From contig CAKVNP010000160.1 in assembly GCA_934777095.1 (NCBI GenBank), positions 1-5,733 on the forward strand: DNA of 5,733 nt, given 5' to 3'. Below the pieces are notes generated by a model. It worked only from the letters and a program-made list of their open reading frames with translations, was not told where the DNA came from and made no database searches. The stretch comes from an uncultured Clostridium sp. GTDB lineage: Bacteria > Bacillota > Clostridia > Clostridiales > Clostridiaceae. A program made the position numbers and the translations under genes. Below, piece after piece: positions 1 to 5,733 of the stretch; positions within the stretch are counted from its first letter, which is position 1; each line of letters starts with the position of its first letter.

Positions 1-1400
1 GAGTGCTAGTTAATAGTGTAAAGGACTGCTATGAAGTTTTAGGTATAGTTCATACAATATATAAACCTATTCCAGGAAGATTCAAGGATTATATAGCCAT
101 GCCTAAGCCTAATATGTATCAATCATTGCATACTACTGTTATTGGACCTCAAGGAAAGACTTTTGAAATCCAGATTAGAACTTTTGAAATGCATAAGACT
201 GCCGAATACGGTATTGCTGCTCACTGGAAATATAAAGAGGGAGATACTGGAGAAAGCAAGGAAAAGAATTTTGAAAGTAAACTTGTTTGGCTTAGAGATA
301 TGCTTGAGTTTCAAAAAGAAACTTCTGATGCACAGGAGTTTATTGAAGGATTTAAAATCGACTTATTTACTGATGAAATATTTTTATTTACGCCTAAGGG
401 TGTTGTAATCGATCTGCCAAATGGAGCAACTCCAATAGATTTTGCTTATAGAATACACACTGATATAGGAAATAAGTGTATTGGTGCTAAGGTTAATGGA
501 AAAATAGTTCCTTTAGATTATAAGCTTAAAACAGGTGAAATAGTTGAAGTACTTACTTCTAATTCAGCAAAAGGACCAAATATGGATTGGCTTAATATTG
601 CAAAGAGTAATCAGGCGAAGAGTAAAATAAGAGCCTGGTTCAAGAAAGCAAAGAGAGAAGAAAATGTTAATAAGGGCCATGATGTTTTTGAAAAGGAATT
701 AAAGAAGCAAGGTGTACATTTTGCAGATATAGCTAAAGGTGAAACTTATGAAAAGTTTGTAAAACGTAATAATATAAATAGTATAGAAGATCTTTATGCT
801 TTAGTAGGATTAGGAGCAATCAGTGCATCATCATTTATCTTTAAGCTTAAGGAAGAAGCTTTTGGTAAAGAAGAGAAAGTTACTGAAGAAAGTATCAATA
901 AATCTATCGAAGAAAATACAGCAAAGGAAAAAAGAAATAGGGCTGTATCAACATATGGAATTACCGTTAAAGGTGTAGATAATTTAATGGTTCGTTTTGC
1001 AAAATGCTGTAATCCAGTTCCGGGAGATAATATACTTGGATATATTACAAAAGGCAGAGGAGTATCTATCCATAGAAATGACTGTAGTAATCTAATGAAT
1101 TTAATTAGAGAAGATGCAGATAAGGTTGTGGAAGTTTCGTGGGGAACTTCTAATGGTAGAGCTTATATAGCTGAAATACAAGTTAAAATGGAAGATGCAA
1201 GCGGCATATTATCAGATATTATGACAATTATATCTGAGTCGAAGTTATATTTAAATGCCTTAAATGCAAAATCATCAAAAGGCAATTTAGCTTATGTAAA
1301 TATAAAGGTTAAAATAGATTCTATCGATCAGTTAAATGACTTAATGAGAAAAATTAAGAAATTAAAAGGTGTAATAGAAGTATATAGAATGAATAACTAA
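1..1400 (+). CDS. relA: Bifunctional (p)ppGpp synthetase/hydrolase RelA/SpoT (Rel), 5'-truncated by window edge
   Basis: This is the stringent-response enzyme, which makes (p)ppGpp from ATP and GTP/GDP when uncharged tRNA reaches the ribosome and, in bifunctional Rel, also hydrolyses it. The frame is open from the left edge (first full codon at 3). About 465 residues are visible of a family usually 720-740 aa long, so the HD hydrolase domain and the start of the synthetase lie outside. Numbering from the first visible codon, the synthetase remnant is about 1-80, with RFKD (26-29), MYQSLHT (38-44) and EIQIRT (55-60, carrying the catalytic Glu). The RXKD form of the charge motif is the one known from bifunctional Rel; monofunctional E. 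coli RelA has EXDD. Next come a TGS domain (about 125-185, AYRIHTDIG), a helical linker, a zinc-finger region with C335, C336, H357 and C361 (the CC-H-C spacing of the RelA family), and a C-terminal ACT domain (about 390-465). The GTG at 3 is an internal Val codon, not a start. The gene ends 14 nt before dtd. Confidence 0.96.
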   Translation, partial: VLVNSVKDCYEVLGIVHTIYKPIPGRFKDYIAMPKPNMYQSLHTTVIGPQGKTFEIQIRTFEMHKTAEYGIAAHWKYKEGDTGESKEKNFESKLVWLRDMLEFQKETSDAQEFIEGFKIDLFTDEIFLFTPKGVVIDLPNGATPIDFAYRIHTDIGNKCIGAKVNGKIVPLDYKLKTGEIVEVLTSNSAKGPNMDWLNIAKSNQAKSKIRAWFKKAKREENVNKGHDVFEKELKKQGVHFADIAKGETYEKFVKRNNINSIEDLYALVGLGAISASSFIFKLKEEAFGKEEKVTEESINKSIEENTAKEKRNRAVSTYGITVKGVDNLMVRFAKCCNPVPGDNILGYITKGRGVSIHRNDCSNLMNLIREDADKVVEVSWGTSNGRAYIAEIQVKMEDASGILSDIMTIISESKLYLNALNAKSSKGNLAYVNIKVKIDSIDQLNDLMRKIKKLKGVIEVYRMNN

Positions 1401-1414
1401 AGGATGGAAGTTAA

Positions 1415-1864
1415 ATGAGGGCTATAGTACAAAGAGTTACATCATCTAGAGTAGTAGTTGATGGCAGAGTAATTGGTGAAATAGGTAGAGGCTTTAATGT
1501 ATTAATAGGTATATCAAAGGATGATACTGAAGAAGATTTAAAATATATTAAAGATAAAGTAGTTAATTTGAGAGTTTTTGAAGATGAAAGCAATAAAATG
1601 AATAAATCACTTTTAGATGTAGAAGGAGACATACTTGCAATTTCTCAATTTACTTTATATGGCGATTGTAGAAAAGGAAGAAGACCAAACTTTATGGAAG
1701 CTTTAGGCGGAGATGAAGCAAAAATTCTTTATGATAAATTTGTATTAATGCTTAGGGAAACAGGATTAAAAGTTGAAACAGGCGAATTTGGTGCAGATAT
1801 GAAAGTAGATATCCAAAACGATGGACCAGTAACAATAATGCTTGATAGTAAAAAGAACTTTTAA
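1415..1864 (+). CDS. dtd: D-aminoacyl-tRNA deacylase
   Basis: This cytosolic enzyme hydrolyses D-aminoacyl-tRNA (for example D-Tyr-tRNA), and also Gly-tRNA(Ala), to keep D-amino acids out of translation. The 149 residues match the family's usual 145-150 and begin with the typical MRAIVQRV start. Both family signatures are present: SQFTL at 77-81 and NDGPVT at 135-140, whose Gly-cisPro (137-138) gives chiral proofreading by excluding L-residues. The conserved MNKSL stretch is at 62-66. The ATG at 1415 follows AGGATGGAAG (1401-1410), a usable ribosome binding site. It sits 14 nt after the rel stop, the relA-dtd pairing seen widely in Firmicutes, so the two are probably co-transcribed. Nothing is odd inside the gene. 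The next gene is 205 nt away because of a palindromic insertion. Confidence 0.97.
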   Translation: MRAIVQRVTSSRVVVDGRVIGEIGRGFNVLIGISKDDTEEDLKYIKDKVVNLRVFEDESNKMNKSLLDVEGDILAISQFTLYGDCRKGRRPNFMEALGGDEAKILYDKFVLMLRETGLKVETGEFGADMKVDIQNDGPVTIMLDSKKNF

Positions 1865-1888
1865 TAAATTAATAATGAGCTTAAGTTA

Positions 1889-1913
1889 ATTATGAATTAT
1901 GAATGATGAATTT
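1889..1913. repeat. Left-arm heptad repeats (ATTATGA type)
   Basis: Three head-to-tail 7-bp units (ATTATGA, ATTATGA, ATGATGA) are followed by a partial ATTT. They form the outer part of the left arm of the palindrome and pair with the inverted heptads of the right arm. Confidence 0.7.
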
Positions 1914-1919
1914 AGGAAA

Positions 1920-2011
1920 AAACTCCTCTAGACAAGGAATTCTGAATTAATGAACTAAAATGCTTATGGCATTTAATATAAAAATATAATAAATAAACTC
2001 GGGAGGAGTTT
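1920..2011 (+). other. Inner stem of the palindrome with an alternative short hairpin
   Basis: AAACTCCTC (1920-1928) is perfectly complementary to GAGGAGTTT (2003-2011), closing a 74-nt loop. The same right-hand bases can instead pair locally: AAACTC (1995-2000) with GAGTTT (2006-2011) around a 5-nt loop. The two pairings are mutually exclusive. No T-run follows either stem, so neither looks like an intrinsic terminator. Any regulatory role is speculation. Confidence 0.4.
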
Positions 2012-2021
2012 CAACCACAAT

Positions 2022-2049
2022 TCATAATTTGTAATTCATAATTCATCAT
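2022..2049. repeat. Right-arm heptad repeats (inverted, TCATAAT type)
   Basis: Four 7-bp units (TCATAAT, TTGTAAT, TCATAAT, TCATCAT) are the reverse complement form of the left-arm heptads. The right arm therefore has one more unit than the left, which would fit unit gain or loss by slippage. Confidence 0.7.
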
Positions 2050-2069
2050 TAAAAAAGAGGGGTGTTTTT

Positions 2070-2618
2070 ATGTTAATTAAGACTTATCCAGTAGGGATGC
2101 TTCAGGAGAACTGTTACATTGTAATTAATGAAAAAAATAATGAAGCAGTAATGGTGGATCCAGGTGATGATTCAAATATATTAGTTATGGCATTAATGGA
2201 CTTAGGATGTACCTTAAAGGCTATACTTTTAACTCATGGCCATGCAGACCATGTTGGGGCTGTGGCTTCGCTAAAAGAAAAATATAACGTACCAGTTTAT
2301 ATAAATTCTAAAGAGATTGAATGCATGGAAAGAGATAATACTGTTTTTGGAAATATTCCAGATGGTAATGAATTTATTAAAGATGGAGATATTATGCATT
2401 TAGCAGGTATGGAAATTAAATGTATAAATACACCCGGGCATACTCCAGGTGGAATGTGTTTCTTAATAGGAAATGAATTATTTACTGGTGATACATTATT
2501 CCAGGGTTCTGTGGGCAGAAGTGATTTTTATGGTGGAAACCATACTCAATTAATTAATAGCATAAATGAAAAACTGATGGTATTAGATAAAAAAATAAAA
2601 GTTTATCCAGGACATTAG
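2070..2618 (+). CDS. MBL-fold hydrolase (glyoxalase II-like), C-terminally truncated by a probable frameshift
   Basis: This is a cytosolic metallo-beta-lactamase-fold hydrolase of the small glyoxalase II-like group (YqgX-like); the substrate is unknown, probably a thioester or related compound. The family's metal ligands are all visible: H56, H58, D60 and H61 in THGHADH, H124 in TPGHTPGG, D141 in FTGDTLF, and H182 in VYPGH. H182 is the last residue before a TAG stop, giving 182 aa where the family usually has about 200-210 and continues past this His with a Gly-Pro-rich turn and a C-terminal NPFL segment. That segment is found just downstream in another frame (see next entry), so the gene looks damaged by a deletion of about 16 nt at 2616-2617. 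The ATG at 2070 follows GAGGGG (2057-2062), directly after the palindromic element, and gives the typical MLIKTYPVGMLQENCY start. A truncated protein could still bind metal, but activity and stability are doubtful. Confidence 0.85.
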   Translation: MLIKTYPVGMLQENCYIVINEKNNEAVMVDPGDDSNILVMALMDLGCTLKAILLTHGHADHVGAVASLKEKYNVPVYINSKEIECMERDNTVFGNIPDGNEFIKDGDIMHLAGMEIKCINTPGHTPGGMCFLIGNELFTGDTLFQGSVGRSDFYGGNHTQLINSINEKLMVLDKKIKVYPGH

Positions 2619-2665
2619 CATATGAAGGAATGAGAAATCCTTTCTTACAAGATGATTTATTTTAA
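2618..2665 (+). pseudogene. Out-of-frame C-terminal remnant of the MBL-fold hydrolase
   Basis: Read from 2618, the sequence encodes AYEGMRNPFLQDDLF and ends at TAA 2663-2665. From knowledge of the family, this is what should follow the VYPGH motif after a short Gly-Pro-Thr-Thr-type turn of about six residues. Only TA (2616-2617) stands between the CAT of H182 and GCA, where about 18 nt would be expected, so about 16 nt are missing. Restoring them would give a protein of about 203 aa ending 14 nt before hemZ, the same spacing as between the other genes of the cluster. Confidence 0.75.
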
Positions 2666-2679
2666 TTTAAGGAGAAAAA

Positions 2680-4104
2680 ATGGAAATTAAAATAACACTT
2701 AATAATCACAAATACAGATATGATGTATATCAAATGTTTAATATATATTTCGCATTAGATGAATTGAAATTCGTTGATGATGGTGATTATATTATAAATG
2801 TATTTGATGATAAGATAACATTTAAATATGGTGAAATATACAGAGAAAGTTTAGTTGGAGAAAATATTAAGGAAGATATAAAAAGAATAGTATTTTCAGC
2901 ACTAAAAGAAATTACTAAAGAAGAGTATCCATGGGGAATTCTTGTAGGAATAAGACCTTCTAAAATAGCTTTAAAGCATTTAAATGAGGGGAAATCTGAA
3001 GAAGAAATAGTGGATATTTTTGCAGAAAAGCATTTAGCATCAGAGGAAAAGGCAAGACTTTGCATTGAAGTTGCTAAGGCTGAAAGCAATTTTGTTAATA
3101 AAGATGAAAATAAGATTGCAATATATGTTGGGATGGCATTCTGTCCTACAAGATGTTTTTATTGTTCATTTGCAGCAAATCCTATTATGGGTAATAAAAA
3201 GAAGGTTGCTCCTTATTTAGAAGCATTAATTAAAGAAATAAGAGCTTTAAGCCAATATGTTAAAGAAAGAAATTTAGCTATTGAATCTGTTTACTTCGGA
3301 GGAGGAACTCCTACAGCAGTAAATAACGAAGAATTTGAGCTAGTAATGAATGAGGTATATAAAGCCTTTGTAAAGGACATGAATATAGCAGAATTTACGG
3401 TGGAATGTGGAAGACCTGATAGTATTACTAGAGAAAAACTACAGACTATGAAGAATTATGATGTTACAAGAATAAGCATCAATCCGCAGACGATGAATGA
3501 TGAAACATTAAAGATGATTGGCAGAGGACATAATTCTCAAGATGTAATTGATAAATTTAATTTAGCTAGAGAAATGGGCTTCCAAGATATTAATATGGAT
3601 ATGATTATTGGACTTCCTGGTGAAGGAATTAAGGAAGTTAAGCATACTAAGGAAGAGATATTAAAACTTTCGCCAGATAGTTTAACAGTCCATGGATTAT
3701 CTTTAAAGAGGGCATCTATACTTTATGAAAACTTTGTCCTTAAACAGGGAATACAAATTAAAAAGCAGAACGAACTTGCTGATATGTATGAAGAAAGCAG
3801 AAATTTAGCAAATGAGTTAGGTTTACATCCATATTATATGTATAGACAAAAAAATATGGTTGGAAATATGGAGAATTTAGGGTATTCTAAAAAGGGTAAG
3901 GAATGCATTTACAATATTGAAATGATTGAAGATAAGCAAAGCATCATTGCATTAGGTGCAGATGCTGTATCAAAGGTTGTTTTCCTTAAAGAAAATAGAA
4001 TCGAAAGATTTGGCAATGCTAAGGATATAAAAGAGTATGTAAGTAGAATAGATGAGATGATAGAGGGAAAAATCAAATTATTAGATACCCTTTATGTCAG
4101 ATAA
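2680..4104 (+). CDS. hemZ: Radical SAM protein HemZ (coproporphyrinogen dehydrogenase-like)
   Basis: This cytosolic radical SAM enzyme of the HemN/HemW/HemZ superfamily is usually annotated as oxygen-independent coproporphyrinogen III oxidase. Of 474 aa, the first 145 or so form the extra N-terminal region typical of HemZ. The radical SAM core follows, with cluster-binding C155, C159 and C162 (CPTRCFYC) and the SAM-binding GGGTP at 207-211. The C-terminal part carries YRQKN (388-392) and ALGADA (424-429), like HemN/HemW proteins. The residue pattern after the third Cys is C-S-F, whereas as I recall true HemN has CxC there and HemW has CxF; the porphyrinogen oxidase activity is therefore unproven and a heme-chaperone-like or other role is possible. 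The ATG at 2680 is set by AAGGAG at 2669-2674. The gene's stop lies 16 nt before hisS, whose ribosome binding site overlaps it, so translation may be coupled. Confidence 0.9.
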   Translation: MEIKITLNNHKYRYDVYQMFNIYFALDELKFVDDGDYIINVFDDKITFKYGEIYRESLVGENIKEDIKRIVFSALKEITKEEYPWGILVGIRPSKIALKHLNEGKSEEEIVDIFAEKHLASEEKARLCIEVAKAESNFVNKDENKIAIYVGMAFCPTRCFYCSFAANPIMGNKKKVAPYLEALIKEIRALSQYVKERNLAIESVYFGGGTPTAVNNEEFELVMNEVYKAFVKDMNIAEFTVECGRPDSITREKLQTMKNYDVTRISINPQTMNDETLKMIGRGHNSQDVIDKFNLAREMGFQDINMDMIIGLPGEGIKEVKHTKEEILKLSPDSLTVHGLSLKRASILYENFVLKQGIQIKKQNELADMYEESRNLANELGLHPYYMYRQKNMVGNMENLGYSKKGKECIYNIEMIEDKQSIIALGADAVSKVVFLKENRIERFGNAKDIKEYVSRIDEMIEGKIKLLDTLYVR

Positions 4105-4110
4105 GGAGGA
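4103..4110 (+). promoter_or_regulatory. Ribosome binding site of hisS, overlapping the hemZ stop
   Basis: AAGGAGGA starts within the hemZ TAA (4102-4104) and lies 10 nt upstream of the ATG at 4121. It decides that start over the in-frame ATG at 4094, which lies upstream of the site and has no purine-rich sequence before it. Confidence 0.8.
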
Positions 4111-4120
4111 AAAAGTTAAG

Positions 4121-5368
4121 ATGGAAGTTCAAGCACCTAAGGGAACGAAAGATATGCTGCCACAAGATGCGTATAAGTGGCACTTTGTTGAAAAAAGCTT
4201 TAGAGAAGTAGTTAAAAATTATGGTATGAGAGAAATAAGAACACCAATATTTGAACATACTGAATTATTTTTAAGAGGAGTTGGTGATACAACTGATATA
4301 GTACAAAAGGAAATGTATACTTTTAAGGATAAAGGTGACAGAAGTGTTACTTTAAAACCAGAAGGTACAGCTCCCGTAGTTAGAGCGTTTATCGAAAATA
4401 GATTATTTAATGAAGCGCAGCCAACTAAACTATATTATATAACACCATGCTTTAGATATGAAAATGTACAAAAGGGAAGACTTAGACAATTCCATCAATT
4501 TGGTACAGAAGTATTTGGTTCAAAAGAACCTTCAATGGATGCTGAAGTTATTGCATTTGCAATGGACTTTTTAAATAAGTTAGGACTTAAAAGCTTAAGC
4601 TTAAATATTAATAATTTAGGATGTCCACACTGCAGACCTAAATATAATGAAGCTTTAAAAGCATTTTTACAAGAAAATTATGATGACTTATGTGGATTAT
4701 GCAAAAGCAGATTTGAAAAGAATCCAATGAGAATTTTAGATTGTAAAAATAAAAATTGTGGAGAAATTACAAAAAATGCTCCAATTATCTTAGATTATAT
4801 GTGTGAAGAATGTGAAACTCACTTTAACCAAGTTAAAATGTATTTAGATGCTTTAAATATTCAGTACACAGTTGATCCAGGAATAGTAAGAGGATTAGAT
4901 TACTATACTAAGACTATTTTTGAAATTTTAAATGATGACTTTACTGTATGTGGTGGCGGAAGATATGACAGACTAATTGAGCAATTAGGTGGTCCAGAAA
5001 TGCCAGCAGTAGGTTTTGGTTTAGGAATAGAAAGACTTATTATGACTCTTGAAAAAGAGGGGATTGAAATTCCTAAAGAAAATTTATATGATTTATATAT
5101 TGGTGCTAGAGGAGATGAAGGTAAATTAGCAGCCTTTACTTTAGCTAATAAATTAAGAGCAAATGGAATAAAAGTTGAAGTAAACCATATGGGTAGAAGT
5201 CTTAAAGCAGAAATGAAGTATGCAAATAAGATAGAAGCTACATATACATTAGTTTTAGGTGACGATGAACTTCAAAACGGTATTGCAAAGCTTAAGAGAA
5301 TGAGCGATGGTGAACAGTTTGAAGTGAATTTAAACAATATAGATGAAATAGTTTCAATGTTAAAATAG
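4121..5368 (+). CDS. hisS: Histidyl-tRNA synthetase
   Basis: This class II aminoacyl-tRNA synthetase charges tRNA(His) with histidine using ATP, as a cytosolic homodimer. From ATG 4121 it is 415 aa, the usual bacterial length, and opens with the conserved [11 protein letters not shown]. An in-frame ATG at 4094 would add nine residues (MSDKEEKVK) and overlap hemZ; it is less likely. Motif 2 is FRYE (111-114) with [10 protein letters not shown] (119-128). The histidine-specific VRGLDYYT segment is at 256-263, with the catalytic Arg at 257. Motif 3 is GLGIERL (300-306), and the C-terminal anticodon-binding domain covers about 325-415. The insertion domain holds eight cysteines in four pairs (168/171, 191/194, 208/213, 228/231), suggesting a metal site. 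Many Firmicutes control hisS with a T-box leader; here there is no room for one, so expression must come from an upstream promoter. aspS follows 16 nt later, the common Firmicute pairing. Confidence 0.97.
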   Translation: MEVQAPKGTKDMLPQDAYKWHFVEKSFREVVKNYGMREIRTPIFEHTELFLRGVGDTTDIVQKEMYTFKDKGDRSVTLKPEGTAPVVRAFIENRLFNEAQPTKLYYITPCFRYENVQKGRLRQFHQFGTEVFGSKEPSMDAEVIAFAMDFLNKLGLKSLSLNINNLGCPHCRPKYNEALKAFLQENYDDLCGLCKSRFEKNPMRILDCKNKNCGEITKNAPIILDYMCEECETHFNQVKMYLDALNIQYTVDPGIVRGLDYYTKTIFEILNDDFTVCGGGRYDRLIEQLGGPEMPAVGFGLGIERLIMTLEKEGIEIPKENLYDLYIGARGDEGKLAAFTLANKLRANGIKVEVNHMGRSLKAEMKYANKIEATYTLVLGDDELQNGIAKLKRMSDGEQFEVNLNNIDEIVSMLK

Positions 5369-5384
5369 TTAGGAGGAAATTAAA

Positions 5385-5733
5385 ATGGGTGAGGCACTAG
5401 GCGGCTTAAAAAGAACCATGATGTGTGGTGAACCTAGAGAAGCAAACATAGGTAGTAAAATTACTCTTATGGGATGGGTTCAAAGAAACAGAAAATTAGG
5501 AGGTCTTGAATTTATAGACCTTAGAGATAGAACAGGTATTATGCAGATAGTATTTGGTGAAGAAATAAATGCAGAAAGCTTTGAAAAAGCTAAATCAGTT
5601 AGACCTGAATACTGCATAGCTGTTACTGGTGAAGTTGTTAAGAGAGAATCTCCAAACGAAAACATGCCTACAGGAATGGTTGAATTATTATGTGAGGAAA
5701 TAAAGATTCTTTCAGAATCAGATACTCCACCAA
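5385..5733 (+). CDS. aspS: Aspartyl-tRNA synthetase, N-terminal part, truncated by window edge
   Basis: This class II synthetase attaches aspartate to tRNA(Asp). The 116 codons visible of about 590 cover the N-terminal OB-fold anticodon-binding domain. They include MGWVQRNRKLGGLEFIDLRD (29-48), followed by RTGIMQIVFG, the bacterial AspRS pattern that recognises the QUC anticodon. The start ATG at 5385 is fixed by AGGAGG at 5371-5376, 16 nt after the hisS stop. Leu38 lies where, as I recall, discriminating AspRS (E. coli Leu30) has Leu and non-discriminating AspRS often has His; this weakly favours an enzyme that charges only tRNA(Asp). The catalytic core, with motifs 1-3 and the GAD insertion, is beyond the window. 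The frame is open to the last base. Confidence 0.96.
   Translation, partial: MGEALGGLKRTMMCGEPREANIGSKITLMGWVQRNRKLGGLEFIDLRDRTGIMQIVFGEEINAESFEKAKSVRPEYCIAVTGEVVKRESPNENMPTGMVELLCEEIKILSESDTPP

Larger units (their letters stand above)
1886..2050. mobile_element. MITE-like palindromic insertion element, non-coding
   Basis: Two arms, 1886-1928 and 2003-2045, are inverted repeats matching at 34 of 43 positions in an ungapped hand alignment. The inner 9 bp of each arm (1920-1928 and 2003-2011) are perfectly complementary. The outer parts are 7-bp iterations. The AT-rich core (1929-2002) has a small hairpin (1958-1963 with 1969-1974, loop TTATG) and no open reading frame of note. Other intergenic gaps here are 14-16 nt; removing this element leaves about 40 nt between dtd and the next gene, which supports insertion. 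There is no transposase, and I could not define a target-site duplication, so the outer limits are uncertain by several bases. The right end stops just before the ribosome binding site of the hydrolase gene. It could instead be a structured RNA in the transcript. I have an unverified impression that similar ATTATGA-rich palindromes occur elsewhere in Clostridium genomes. Confidence 0.6.

Noticed and set aside
1411..1632. Reverse-strand reading frame of 73 codons opposite dtd
   Set aside because: It is a Ser/Leu/Thr-rich shadow of dtd codons with no support as a gene.
1850..1861. AAAAG/CTTTT inverted repeat at the end of dtd as a terminator
   Set aside because: The stem is only 5 bp and nearly all A-T, and no T-run follows. 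It is coding sequence up to the stop.
1985..1990. Perfect TATAAT hexamer inside the palindromic element, a possible promoter for the hydrolase gene
   Set aside because: No recognisable -35 hexamer lies 15-19 nt upstream and there is no TG extension. In a core this AT-rich the hexamer is expected by chance.
1865..2069. T-box or other known riboswitch leader in the dtd-hydrolase gap
   Set aside because: The conserved T-box bulge sequence and a terminator with a T-run are absent. The gap is explained by the palindromic repeat element.
2787..3089. Reverse-strand reading frame of 100 codons opposite hemZ
   Set aside because: It is entirely antisense to a well-supported gene, its product is low-complexity and Ser/Phe/Ile-rich, and no family is recognisable.
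4094..4120. Upstream in-frame ATG for hisS, nine residues longer
   Set aside because: It has no ribosome binding site and overlaps hemZ. The strong AAGGAGGA lies between it and the ATG at 4121, and the family's N-terminus matches the later start.

Overview
The window is AT-rich (roughly one third GC by eye). All genes lie on the plus strand, with strong AGGAGG-type ribosome binding sites and short gaps. Codon use, protein sequences and the gene order relA - dtd - MBL hydrolase - hemZ - hisS - aspS point to a low-GC Firmicute, most likely Clostridium sensu stricto (C. beijerinckii-like). The species call is inference from general knowledge; no search was run.

Layout: 1-1400 is the C-terminal two thirds of the bifunctional (p)ppGpp synthetase/hydrolase RelA/SpoT, cut by the left edge. 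1415-1864 is D-aminoacyl-tRNA deacylase (dtd). 1865-2069 is the only sizeable intergenic gap. It is almost filled by an imperfect palindrome of about 165 bp (1886-2050), built from 7-bp iterations, an inner 9-bp perfect stem and an AT-rich core, and it looks like a MITE-type insertion. 2070-2618 is a glyoxalase II-like metallo-beta-lactamase-fold hydrolase. It stops exactly at its last metal-ligand histidine because about 16 nt appear to be missing; the lost C-terminus is still readable in another frame up to 2665. 2680-4104 is the radical SAM protein HemZ, 4121-5368 is histidyl-tRNA synthetase, and 5385-5733 is the start of aspartyl-tRNA synthetase, cut by the right edge.

The genes form what looks like one transcription unit centred on translation quality and amino-acid status. 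Rel senses uncharged tRNA on ribosomes, Dtd removes D-amino acids from tRNA, and HisRS and AspRS charge tRNA. The MBL hydrolase and HemZ are habitual clostridial passengers with less certain roles. Gaps between genes are 14-16 nt everywhere except at the palindromic element. No terminator, T-box leader, tRNA or CRISPR is visible.

I see no clear new multi-gene system. The points most worth a second look are the apparent frameshifting deletion in the hydrolase gene and the palindromic element. Smaller points are the HemW-like cysteine motif of HemZ and the cysteine-rich insertion of HisRS.
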